A DNA stretch of 18,083 bases, taken from JANQJA01 sp040880285. GTDB lineage: Bacteria; Pseudomonadota; Gammaproteobacteria; Pseudomonadales; Azotimanducaceae. The notes under the pieces were generated by a model. The model worked only from the letters and a program-made list of their open reading frames with translations. It ran no database searches and was not told the origin of the DNA. The position numbers and the translations under genes are program-made. Below, piece by piece: positions 8,301 to 13,209 of the stretch; the first letter of the stretch is position 1; every line of letters begins with the position of its first letter. Where the stretch lies: positions 1 through 18,083 of the forward strand of contig JBBDIT010000056.1 of NCBI GenBank assembly GCA_040880285.1, given 5' to 3'.

Positions 8301-9599
8301 GAAACCGGGCGCGCGCGCGATGTGCTTGAGACTCGCGCAACATTGGAAGTGGGTGAAACCGATTTGCAGGTCGGAGTCAGGGCCGCGGTCGATTCATCAG
8401 GCGAGAAGGTAGAGGACTCCACCAGCCAGCAATTGCTCGTTGGCGCTTCTCGGGGCTTTGGCCGCTTGCGCCTGCGCAGTGACCTTGAGCTGGATCTCGG
8501 ATCGCAGGCCGCCAATAAAGACTTCCCGAACCGTTTGCTGCTGGGCGGGGAATATGCGCTAACGGATAATATCCGGCTGTTTGGCCAGCAGGAGCTTTCG
8601 TTCGGCGATATTGAAAATACCCAACAATCAAGATTTGGTGTGCGCTCCGAGCTCTGGCGCGGTGCACAAGCGTCTACCACGGTGACCAGGGAAGTGGACG
8701 ATGCGCAGCGCCTTGCGGCCAACTATGGTTTCCGGCAGGCAATCGAGTTGGATGATCGATGGAGTTTTGACTTTGGCCTCGATCGTGCCCAGACGCTGAA
8801 GCGCACATCGACGCCCGATCAAGAGATCAATCCGGCTGGTGTCCCTGTGTACGAGGCAGAAAGTGATGACTTCACTGCAGGCTATATAGGCGCCGGCTAC
8901 GATGAGGACCTCTGGCAAGTCGTGTCACGAATCGAATACCGTACGGCGGTGGCTGAGGACCGCTATAACCTTGCAACCGGTATCAAACGAAGCCTGGCCG
9001 ACGGCATCGTGCTCGCTGCCATTGTAGACCTGCGGCGCACACGAGGGGCATCAGATACGGTTGAACACCGCGTTGGTCTCGGATACGTTTATCGTCCACC
9101 AGACAGCCGGTTGAGTATCCTTGACAAGCTCGAGCTCAGTACCCGGAGTGAGAAAGGGGAATTTGATACTCAGGCCAGGAAAATCGTCAATAACCTCAAT
9201 GCCAACTATGCGATGAGTAGCCGCACACAACTGGCGCTGCAGTACGGCGTCAAGTATGTAGTAGATACGATCGATGGTGACGAATATGAGGGTTTTACCG
9301 ATCTGGTGGGCTTCGAGTTAAGGCGATTACTCTCGGACCGGTTCGACATCGGAATTCATGGTAGTGTCTTGCATTCGTGGAACGCGGATGTCATGGACTA
9401 TGCTTATGGCATCTCATTTGGTGTTACACCGGCAACCAATGTGTGGGCGTCGATCGGTTACAACTTCGACGGCTACAAGGACAGCGACTTCGACGAGGCG
9501 GACTATACGGCGAAAGGCGTCTACCTGAAATTCCGCTTCAAGTTTGACCAGAATTCCGCCAGTCAGGTCTTCAAGGGTGATAACATCTTTAAAGAATAA
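2307..9599 (+). CDS. Giant mosaic outer-membrane protein: cadherin-like, DUF11, OmpA-like and beta-barrel regions
   Basis: A 2,430-residue exported protein starting at ATG 2307 with GAGG 11 bases upstream. Approximate layout: signal peptide 1-35 (cleavage near HAA/TS); cadherin-like repeats 70-250 with VTDVNEAP at 155-162; two related Cys-paired modules at about 288-560 and 596-860; a DUF11 domain 861-985; a carboxypeptidase-regulatory/SdrD-B-like fold 1000-1065; an OmpA-like domain 1215-1318 (GHSDN 1245-1249, D1262, LSSARA with R1270, NRRVD 1312-1316); Ig-like or invasin-like domains 1420-1620; and a beta-rich C-terminal 800 residues with alternating polar and aromatic strands that resembles TonB-receptor-like barrels. 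All six cysteines lie in the first 1,064 residues. The OmpA-like part should bind peptidoglycan and the C-terminus should sit in the outer membrane. No TonB box or plug is recognised. Domain names are pattern-based; the barrel assignment is inference. Confidence 0.85.
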   Translation: MWPTQSGAAAQLGTFLALFSLVFVPSLMPMAVHAATSDVFIDNTVTFTHTGGLQQAFVRVTRVAASADGITLDAADPDLAYPENAPGIDIGTLVVTGLTAPITFTLSDPRFEVIGDVLKLKDDVRFDYETGPAISLNVTATSGSETLEVVIELTVTDVNEAPTRALIDNNYVPAGQSGHIIGKLSTLDEDAGDTHTYETLGDDRFVIGDDDYLYLAPDVALAGDEDVELTIITTDSGGLTTRLVTVITTNPANKVVSPSASSVSLLAPHAEDSADDSADEITVEPAACEPPSGFESLSRALTFQPPNLPGTVKIGQVGAYAIGDPVFIVVEDADQDLHPLLRDTVEVIVTVSGTNDHETVLLTETDGSTGRFVGYLFTTSQLSTVNDCILTVQSRSQLTATYTDPTDGEDVSLLSADIAPVGIVFDDATGAPLDGVIVTLIDADSGTPADVRGDGPDYALFPSAVKSGEASRDQFGNRYEVGAGEYRFPAIPAGNYRLEIFNTAGKRLSVKSDDELQALDEAAGRALVRTSEGNYTLTAASRGEVFSVPQGSLPRIDIPIETMTRSGPSSASSIEFLQYSRDPAVGSSVNVQQTQCVADQTRQVSELDDSTIPVPGIVNLIATRVIKVGQPVFVRVTDADQNQDPDVRERITIQLDVAASGDREYLDLTETEPDSGVFVGYIQSTEGESVTASCVLGVVKDQPIVTTYTDAYDNSDTAQSMVLVDPFGVVFDTSDGSPIDGVTITLIDLATGQPAEVFGDGPAFAAYPNRLVTGGSVTDAAGVEYDFPPGEYRFPFVAAGFYRLEVTDIPEGYLFPSTATEASLQLLPGAPYEVVEGSRGDEFEVPVGPALKVDIPIDPVNAALFLRKSASRSTAAIGEFVQYKVAVETIEGAGPGNIIIEDILPVGFRYQKGSLKQNGITAADPLIGPKGRRLEIAVPDLDTAGLLEISYVAEITAGTPTGMARNRATASGQRVKQANVAEASVLVTEDLLRDKSILMGRVLFGQCDARDGQGLGQVRLYMEDGTSVITDSDGSWHIEGVDPGTHVIQLDIASLPERYQLLECEGLPRSAGRSYSRFIDVKGGTLWRSNFHVTDAPPPESAVRLKQSVHGNQAAGVTVNLAVSHEHSVNLDKLDLFYRVPAGWQLEPDTIRLNGNPARAESTMIGLRFPLEPDADHQLTFDLTADVKDEVVSTGDVSNTGVVRRTIQPGFAVRSAVLRAEDVAEIEAIARSFKDSGVSSLRVLGHSDNVPIARENRHEYQDNYALSSARAESVAAIFRRILDVDSARVEALGIGPDVPLASNATEQGRQLNRRVDVIGELPVRELPVREFHEAAVVAAPKSSPVPRKILPDPVISSARIILGSAATPKVVMPTNEIDVRPSLQVPSMIVTNETVAVAKGSWDQVAGEQKDKAVKDEPLGILSYSDGTVLSTNIHSIRVKLNADYLPRLYVDGEEVSRDQIGFTTHLDDGTTIYSYIGVNVGNTAGARALRLEGVDKYRNVQYEDEIVLYRAGELSRIRFVSSGDNVADGSTPVTVRLQLLDPAGRVIRSSVDLNLVSGDLGPFRAESQKRDLIINERLTLSADGVLPFAPVSRAGIYRMRVSYNEVVEEFEVLVKPEVREWILVGLGEMTLGTNKLSGDMQALSANDIAEDYYQDGRVAFFARGTVKGEYLLTMAYDSDKRDEDLFGTINPGRYYTLYGDASSRSDDAPSSEKLYVRVERDSFSALAGDFSSQLSATELAKYNRSLTGLYSEYYSDRLNYVMFASRTTQAFVRDDLRGEGTSGIYNLSRDRILENSENISIEVRDRLKNERIVSRRQLSRGLDYTIDYGNGEVIFKSPVFSQDEDFNPQFIVAEYEVDVEGDEQTNFGGRFAVALAQGKAELGATMVEERTEGREAQLRGIDATWRFDDGSKLRAEYARSNARDAAADVSGDAYLIEYERVGERLDVDIYIRDYDADFGIGQQSDVETGIRRIGTDLTWRIDESTEITGQVYRQTNVETGRARDVLETRATLEVGETDLQVGVRAAVDSSGEKVEDSTSQQLLVGASRGFGRLRLRSDLELDLGSQAANKDFPNRLLLGGEYALTDNIRLFGQQELSFGDIENTQQSRFGVRSELWRGAQASTTVTREVDDAQRLAANYGFRQAIELDDRWSFDFGLDRAQTLKRTSTPDQEINPAGVPVYEAESDDFTAGYIGAGYDEDLWQVVSRIEYRTAVAEDRYNLATGIKRSLADGIVLAAIVDLRRTRGASDTVEHRVGLGYVYRPPDSRLSILDKLELSTRSEKGEFDTQARKIVNNLNANYAMSSRTQLALQYGVKYVVDTIDGDEYEGFTDLVGFELRRLLSDRFDIGIHGSVLHSWNADVMDYAYGISFGVTPATNVWASIGYNFDGYKDSDFDEADYTAKGVYLKFRFKFDQNSASQVFKGDNIFKE
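3120..3143 (+). repeat. Exact 12-bp tandem duplication in the giant surface gene
   Basis: The unit GATAGTGCCGAT occurs twice head to tail (3120-3131, 3132-3143) and encodes the acidic run DSADDSAD in a linker between the cadherin-like region and the first Cys-paired module. Perfect identity suggests a recent slippage event. Confidence 0.85.
3168..4882 (+). repeat. Two diverged ~300-residue internal modules (protein-level duplication)
   Basis: Residues about 288-560 and 596-860 of the giant protein align end to end. Each begins with a cysteine and has a second one about 100 residues later (C288/C388 and C596/C694). Each has a block of the form G-pVFv-v-DADQ-dp--R followed by an LTET-G-FVGY motif. 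Each then has a (V)GVVFD-like block with P(L/I)DGV-(V/I)TLID and GEYRFP-(A)-G-YRLE, and ends with SRG(D/E)-F-VP-G-(L)-(V/I)DIPI. The DNA has diverged, so the duplication is old. The second half of each unit resembles SpaA/SdrD-B-like folds. Confidence 0.8.
6264..6293 (+). repeat. 15-bp tandem repeat just after the OmpA-like domain
   Basis: Two 15-bp units (6264-6278 and 6279-6293, 13 of 15 bases identical) encode ELPVR twice, followed by a third partial copy (EF). They sit at the hinge between the OmpA-like domain and the following linker. Confidence 0.75.
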
Positions 9600-9613
9600 A
9601 CCAAAAAGAAATT

Positions 9614-9619
9614 GAGGGG
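9614..9619 (+). promoter_or_regulatory. Ribosome binding site that decides the dehydrogenase start
   Basis: GAGGGG at 9614-9619 directly abuts an upstream ATG (9620), which leaves no spacer. The second in-frame ATG at 9626 has a 6-base spacer and gives a better N-terminus (MRSIIALVV), so 9626 is taken as the start. Confidence 0.7.
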
Positions 9620-9625
9620 ATGTGG

Positions 9626-11680
9626 ATGAGAAGTATCATTGCGCTGGTTGTTGGCCTGGTTGTTATCGGAATTGCGTACCTTCTGATGGATCGTGGCGAA
9701 GAAAAAACCGCGACGGTTGCCGATATACCAATCGAAGAACGGATCGAACAGGCCACGGCGACAGTGGATGGTGCACGTATCATCGATGCCGACAGTGAGC
9801 CTGGCAACTGGCTCGCCCATGGCCGCACCTACGATGAAAGCCGATTCAGCCCGCTGACTCAAATCAATGCCGACAACGTGAGTGAGCTTGGGCTTGCCTG
9901 GTACTTTGACACACAAACCAACCGTGGCCTTGAAGCCTCCCCGATTGTTGTTGACGGTATTATGTATACGACCGGTTCCTGGAGCGTGGTGTTCGCCCAT
10001 AACGCAAAGACCGGTGAGCTCATCTGGAAATATGACCCGGAGGTACCCAAGGCCTGGGGCGCCAATGCCTGTTGCGACGTGGTCAACCGGGGTGTCGCGC
10101 TCTGGAAGGGCAAGGTATATGTCGGCACCCTGGACGGCCGCCTGGTGGCGCTTGATGCTGCCAGTGGCAGCGAATTGTGGGATATCAACACCATTGACCG
10201 CACCCGTCCCTATACCATTACCGGTGCGCCACGCGTGGTTAACGATAAGGTTATTATTGGTAACGGTGGTGCCGAATATGGTGTTCGCGGCTATGTAACG
10301 GCTTATGACACNNNNNNNNNNNNNNNNNNNNNNNNNNNNNNNNNNNNNNNNNNNNNNNNNNNNNNNNNNNNNNNNNNNNNNNNNNNNNNNNNNNNNNNNN
10401 NNNNNNNNNNNGTCGCCCTGAATCCCGATACCGGTGACTATGTCTGGCATTACCAGACGACACCAGGCGATACCTGGGACTACACGGCCACCCAGCACAT
10501 GATCCTGACGGAACTCAACATCAATGGTGAACTTCGCAAGGTCATCATGCAGGCACCCAAAAACGGATTCTTCTATGTGCTCGACCGGGTGACTGGTGAA
10601 TTCATTTCAGCCAAACCCTATATACCCATTACCTGGGCAACGCACGTGGACCCGGAGTCTGGCAGGCCGGTTGAGACCGCCAATGCCCGCTACCAGGCGG
10701 CCAATCCATTGTCTTCGCTGACGCCCGAACAACAGATCGCGGCACTCAAGTCCATGAGTGCCGAGGACCTGGAAGCGGCATTCCATAAGCCGTCCCCATA
10801 CGGCGGCCATAACTGGCATCCCATGTCGTACAGTCCCGACACTGGCCTTGTTTATATTCCTGCCCTGGACATCCCTTTCGCCTACGGCAATGAACCCCAG
10901 TTTCATTACGAGGAAGGCCGTTGGAACCTGGCGGTGGACTGGCAACTGAATGCACCGCCCGGTGAACGTGCCCTTGAACAGCGCATAGAAGGGATGATTC
11001 GTGGTTATGTATCTGCCTGGGATCCGGTACAGCAGGAGGAAGTCTGGCGCATACAACACGCCGGTTCCTGGAATGGTGGTCTGTTATCGACAGCGGGTAA
11101 CCTGATTTTCCAGGGCACCTCCCACGGCGAATTCAAGGCCTATCGCGCTGACACGGGTGAAGAGCTCTGGAGTTCACCGGCACAAACCGGCGTAATAGCA
11201 CCACCTGTCACCTATATGGTTGATGGCGAGCAATATGTAACCGTCGTGGCGGGTTGGGGCGGCGCTTTTGCCTTGTCCGCTGGTGGTGCCGCTGAGGCGT
11301 TGGGTCAAAAGAGCCGAGGCAAGATCCTGACCTATAAACTGGGGGGCGCCGAGAAGCTGCCACCGGTTGAACCGGATGCGCCGATTCCCGAACCACCTGC
11401 GCTCACCGCCAGTGTCGAGGACATTGCGCACGGCAATGTGATGTACCATCGTTACTGTGGTGTGTGTCATGGTCCCGGCGTCAGGGGCGGTGGCGTCATT
11501 CCGGACCTTCGGCATATGCCGGCGGCAAAACATCTGGCATTCCGCGAGATTGTACTGGACGGCATACTGAAAGACCGGGGCATGGTCGGGTTTGCCGATG
11601 TGCTCACCCCCGACGACGTCAGGTCAATCCAGGGTTATGTGATTTCGGAAGCGCACAAGTTGCACAAAGAACTCAACTGA
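9626..11680 (+). CDS. PQQ-dependent alcohol dehydrogenase with fused cytochrome c domain (quinohemoprotein); internal assembly gap
   Basis: A periplasmic quinoprotein that oxidises alcohols using PQQ and passes electrons to its own haem. Family hallmarks are visible (numbering from 9626, across a 100-N gap of arbitrary length): the vicinal Cys pair C149-C150 in ACCDVVNRG, the metal-ligand Glu (E217) in GAEYGVRG, and the catalytic Asp (about D285) in GDTWDYT. The C-terminal haem motif CGVCH is at about 611-615, with a likely axial Met near 653 (RGMVGF). The residue two after the catalytic Asp is Thr, not Asp, which predicts a calcium rather than a lanthanide enzyme. Residues 2-21 form one hydrophobic segment without a clear cleavage site, so the enzyme is probably anchored in the inner membrane facing the periplasm. 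The gap removes the PQQ/metal Asn region; homologues have about 85 residues between the flanking motifs, where 33 codons of N stand here. It follows the surface gene by 26 bp and may be co-transcribed. Confidence 0.9.
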   Translation: MRSIIALVVGLVVIGIAYLLMDRGEEKTATVADIPIEERIEQATATVDGARIIDADSEPGNWLAHGRTYDESRFSPLTQINADNVSELGLAWYFDTQTNRGLEASPIVVDGIMYTTGSWSVVFAHNAKTGELIWKYDPEVPKAWGANACCDVVNRGVALWKGKVYVGTLDGRLVALDAASGSELWDINTIDRTRPYTITGAPRVVNDKVIIGNGGAEYGVRGYVTAYDXXXXXXXXXXXXXXXXXXXXXXXXXXXXXXXXXXVALNPDTGDYVWHYQTTPGDTWDYTATQHMILTELNINGELRKVIMQAPKNGFFYVLDRVTGEFISAKPYIPITWATHVDPESGRPVETANARYQAANPLSSLTPEQQIAALKSMSAEDLEAAFHKPSPYGGHNWHPMSYSPDTGLVYIPALDIPFAYGNEPQFHYEEGRWNLAVDWQLNAPPGERALEQRIEGMIRGYVSAWDPVQQEEVWRIQHAGSWNGGLLSTAGNLIFQGTSHGEFKAYRADTGEELWSSPAQTGVIAPPVTYMVDGEQYVTVVAGWGGAFALSAGGAAEALGQKSRGKILTYKLGGAEKLPPVEPDAPIPEPPALTASVEDIAHGNVMYHRYCGVCHGPGVRGGGVIPDLRHMPAAKHLAFREIVLDGILKDRGMVGFADVLTPDDVRSIQGYVISEAHKLHKELN
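10312..10411. other. Assembly gap (100 N) inside the PQQ dehydrogenase gene
   Basis: Exactly 100 N. From family knowledge the missing stretch between VTAYD and VALNPDTG should be about 250-260 bases, so the run is a placeholder. The frame is the same on both sides. Confidence 0.95.
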
Positions 11681-11684
11681 ATTC

Positions 11685-11709
11685 ACTGGCCGGCAACTAG
11701 CCGGTCAGT
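11685..11709. terminator. Hairpin between convergent genes, possible bidirectional terminator
   Basis: Arms ACTGGCCGGC (11685-11694) and GCCGGTCAGT (11700-11709) pair over 10 positions with one G-T wobble and a 5-base loop. It starts 5 bases after the dehydrogenase stop, and the stop codon of the convergent minus-strand gene lies in its loop. On the plus strand a run of six T follows about 13 bases later, farther than in a classic intrinsic terminator. On the minus strand there is no T-run. Confidence 0.5.
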
Positions 11710-11984
11710 TCGAGTATCGTGATTTTTTCTTCGCCTTCCAGCATGGGTGCGATTTCGGCAACCACCTCTTTGCGGTCTTCACTGCGGAGCCAGGTTTGCC
11801 AGTCCTCGACTGATTGCCACTTCGACATGACGATCCGTCGACGCCGATTATTGATGTCTACCAGTGACTCACCGGCAATACATCCGGGTGCCTTGATTAC
11901 GCGGCTGACGGTACGCTTGATGGTAGAGTCATAGTAGTGTTCCAGCCCTTCGGCGATGTTTCGCTCGATCAATACGCGGATCAT
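11697..11984 (-). CDS. Antibiotic biosynthesis monooxygenase (ABM)-like small protein
   Basis: A 95-residue protein from the ATG at 11984 (MIRVLIERNI) to a TAG at 11699-11697. The length and pattern fit the dimeric alpha-beta ABM fold: an N-terminal strand (IRVLIER), a helix with HYYDSTIKRTVSRVIKAPG, a central strand around ESLVDI, then IVMSKWQSVEDWQTWLRSE and a C-terminal ITILEL strand. The KWQS--DW-TW pattern is typical of the family, whose members include haem-degrading enzymes and small-molecule monooxygenases, but most are of unknown function. The open frame extends upstream to 12206, but that extension overlaps the TusA-like gene and has no family character. No strong Shine-Dalgarno precedes the ATG. 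It is divergent from the TusA-like gene, with 64 bp between starts, and convergent with the dehydrogenase. Substrate unknown. Confidence 0.75.
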   Translation of the reverse strand: MIRVLIERNIAEGLEHYYDSTIKRTVSRVIKAPGCIAGESLVDINNRRRRIVMSKWQSVEDWQTWLRSEDRKEVVAEIAPMLEGEEKITILELTG

Positions 11985-11997
11985 GGGTTCGACAATC

Positions 11998-12027
11998 TTG
12001 CTACAATAGTGGGCAGCGAAGTATACG
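11998..12027 (+). promoter_or_regulatory. Weak candidate promoter for the TusA-led operon
   Basis: TTGCTA (11998-12003) and TATACG (12022-12027) are spaced by 18 bases and lie 22 bases before the GTG start, in the only intergenic space ahead of the cluster. Each hexamer has mismatches, so this is a tentative reading. Confidence 0.22.
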
Positions 12028-12036
12028 GACCTGACC

Positions 12037-12040
12037 GGAG
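12037..12040 (+). promoter_or_regulatory. Ribosome binding site supporting a GTG start
   Basis: GGAG at 12037-12040 with an 8-base spacer to GTG 12049. There is no ATG in frame before the conserved KGLRCPEP motif, so the GTG start is the only reasonable one. Confidence 0.6.
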
Positions 12041-12048
12041 ATAGGGAA

Positions 12049-12084
12049 GTGCAAGCTGATGTACAAGCCGATGTAGAAGTCGAT
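12049..12084 (+). repeat. Three-fold 12-bp tandem repeat at the start of the TusA-like gene
   Basis: Units GTGCAAGCTGAT, GTACAAGCCGAT and GTAGAAGTCGAT follow one another and encode (M/V)QAD, VQAD, VEVD. The repeat includes the start codon and precedes the conserved domain. Confidence 0.7.
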
Positions 12085-12288
12085 GCAAAGGGCCTGCGAT
12101 GTCCGGAGCCGCTGATGGTGGTCCGGAATCGTATGATGGACATGGCATCCGGCCAGGTGATCAAGGTGATTGCAACAGATCCGTCCACCTCCTGGGATTT
12201 TCCCAACTTCTGTAAATTCCTTGGCCATGAGCTGGTACAGGAGGAGTCCGGCGACGGTGTCTATACTTACTGGATCAGGAAGGGGTAG
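12049..12288 (+). CDS. TusA/SirA-family sulfurtransferase (sulfur carrier)
   Basis: A 79-residue protein with GTG start. The signature KGLRCPEP places the persulfide-carrying Cys at residue 18, followed by Pro-Glu-Pro. The second half follows the family pattern: GQVIKVIATDPST, then WDFPNFCKFLGHEL and a C-terminal YTYWIRKG strand, giving the two-layer alpha/beta fold. Family members relay sulfur as a cysteine persulfide, for example to tRNA thiolation or sulfur oxidation and molybdenum cofactor steps; which of these applies here cannot be told from sequence. A second Cys near residue 55 (NFCKF) is common in the family. The first twelve residues are a three-fold 4-residue repeat ahead of the conserved fold. 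It is the first gene of a rightward cluster, and the next gene starts 11 bp after its stop. It might be tusA itself or a paralogue (YedF/YeeD-like), so no symbol is given. Confidence 0.88.
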   Translation: MQADVQADVEVDAKGLRCPEPLMVVRNRMMDMASGQVIKVIATDPSTSWDFPNFCKFLGHELVQEESGDGVYTYWIRKG

Positions 12289-12294
12289 AAGGGG
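12289..12294 (+). promoter_or_regulatory. Ribosome binding site for the GGCT-like gene
   Basis: AAGGGG immediately follows the TusA-like stop codon and lies 5 bases before GTG 12300. This supports translation from GTG and coupling to the upstream gene. Confidence 0.6.
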
Positions 12295-12299
12295 TAAGC

Positions 12300-12782
12300 G
12301 TGTACGGCGAGGGTCAGTATTATTTTGCCTATGGTAGCAATATGAATGCTCGTCGCGTTGCAGCACGAAAAATGGTGTTTAGTTCCTATGAAGGCGGTGT
12401 ACTGCCTGACTATCGCCTCGCATTCAACAAACGATCCGTCAAACAGCCAGGGGCAGCATCCGCCAACGTGATTGCCGCGCCGGGCCACCGGGTCGAAGGG
12501 GTGGTTTACGAACTGCCTGGTGCAGGCGAGATCGAAACCATGGACCCATTTGAGGGGCATCCGGTGCGATATCTTCGCCAGCGATTACCCGTGATTTGTG
12601 GCGATGGTACGGTGCTCGCCTGGGTCTACCTTGCCAATGGCGAATTTATCGAAGAAGGATTGCGACCGGCGCGCTGGTACCTTGAACATCTGTTGGCGGG
12701 GCGTCCATACCTGTCGAACGAATATTTCAACGAGCTGTTGCAGGTCGCTTGCCTGCCTGACAGCCACGTCGAACCGCTGTGA
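12300..12782 (+). CDS. Gamma-glutamylcyclotransferase-like protein
   Basis: A 160-residue protein, GTG start. The N-terminus YYFAYGSNMN (YGSNM at residues 11-15) is the substrate-binding signature of the GGCT/AIG2-like fold. The DPFEGHPVRYLRQRLPV stretch carries the conserved acidic residue (E85) expected as catalytic acid/base, and VEGVVYELP is the typical central strand. Known members release 5-oxoproline from gamma-glutamyl peptides or glutathione, or act on gamma-glutamylamines; some are of unknown substrate. Length fits a stand-alone single-domain enzyme, cytoplasmic with no signal peptide. It sits 11 bp after the TusA-like gene and 10 bp before the thioesterase, so it is almost certainly in the same operon. 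The exact substrate is not predictable here. Confidence 0.85.
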   Translation: MYGEGQYYFAYGSNMNARRVAARKMVFSSYEGGVLPDYRLAFNKRSVKQPGAASANVIAAPGHRVEGVVYELPGAGEIETMDPFEGHPVRYLRQRLPVICGDGTVLAWVYLANGEFIEEGLRPARWYLEHLLAGRPYLSNEYFNELLQVACLPDSHVEPL

Positions 12783-12792
12783 TGCCTACAAT

Positions 12793-13209
12793 ATGAGTAA
12801 TGGTTTGCCGGAAGGCTACAAGACGGACCCGGGTTTTGATCCTGCCGAGGATTATATCGGCCCATTTTACTATGCGGTAAGCACGCCAAACCAATACGCC
12901 TTTGTTGCAGACGACAAACATTGTAATGCCAATGGTATTGTGCACGGTGGAGTCCTCATGGCATTCGCGGACTACGCGCTATGCATGGCGGCGACCAATC
13001 ACTACCAGGGTGAGAGTTGTGTCACCGTGAGTTTCAACTGTGAGTTTGTGGCAGCGGCACAGATCAACGATCTCATAGGATCGACCGTCACGGTGACCCG
13101 TAAAACCGGATCCATGGTTTTCCTGACCGGGATTGTCCGCGTAAGCGACACCATCGTCATGACGTTCAGCGCCGTGGTAAAGCGCCTCATCGAAAAGGCA
13201 GGCCAATGA
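12793..13209 (+). CDS. PaaI-type hotdog-fold thioesterase
   Basis: A 138-residue protein from ATG 12793 (MSNGLPEGY). The frame is open upstream, but that part overlaps the GGCT-like gene. The hotdog signature is clear: NGIVHGGVLMAFADYAL, with N47, H51-G52-G53 and D60 as the usual active-site elements at the start of the long helix. It is followed by SVTVSFNCEFVAAAQ-type strands and TVTVTRKTGSMVFLTGIV. Members hydrolyse acyl-CoA or aryl-CoA thioesters as dimers or tetramers in the cytoplasm. The Shine-Dalgarno is weak, so translation probably depends on readthrough from the upstream gene. Its stop overlaps the next start in ATGA (13206-13209), a strong sign of translational coupling with the NAD kinase. 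The specific acyl substrate is unknown; no phenylacetate pathway genes are visible in this window. Confidence 0.87.
   Translation: MSNGLPEGYKTDPGFDPAEDYIGPFYYAVSTPNQYAFVADDKHCNANGIVHGGVLMAFADYALCMAATNHYQGESCVTVSFNCEFVAAAQINDLIGSTVTVTRKTGSMVFLTGIVRVSDTIVMTFSAVVKRLIEKAGQ

Noticed and set aside
8309..8319. Alternating GC run (possible Z-DNA tract)
   Set aside because: It is only 11 bases long, lies in GC-rich coding DNA and encodes ordinary residues of the barrel region.
8282..8722. Long antisense open frames within the giant surface gene, such as this one of 146 codons
   Set aside because: They lie opposite a strongly coding frame, have arginine/serine-rich shadow composition and no motif or ribosome binding site.
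9563..10498. A 311-codon antisense open frame across the dehydrogenase gap
   Set aside because: It is opposite the PQQ dehydrogenase, is kept open partly by the N run, and shows no domain.
11985..12206. N-terminal extension of the ABM-like gene
   Set aside because: It overlaps the TusA-like gene antisense and its composition (a Ser/Thr/Ala/Cys run from the 12-bp repeats) is not that of the family.
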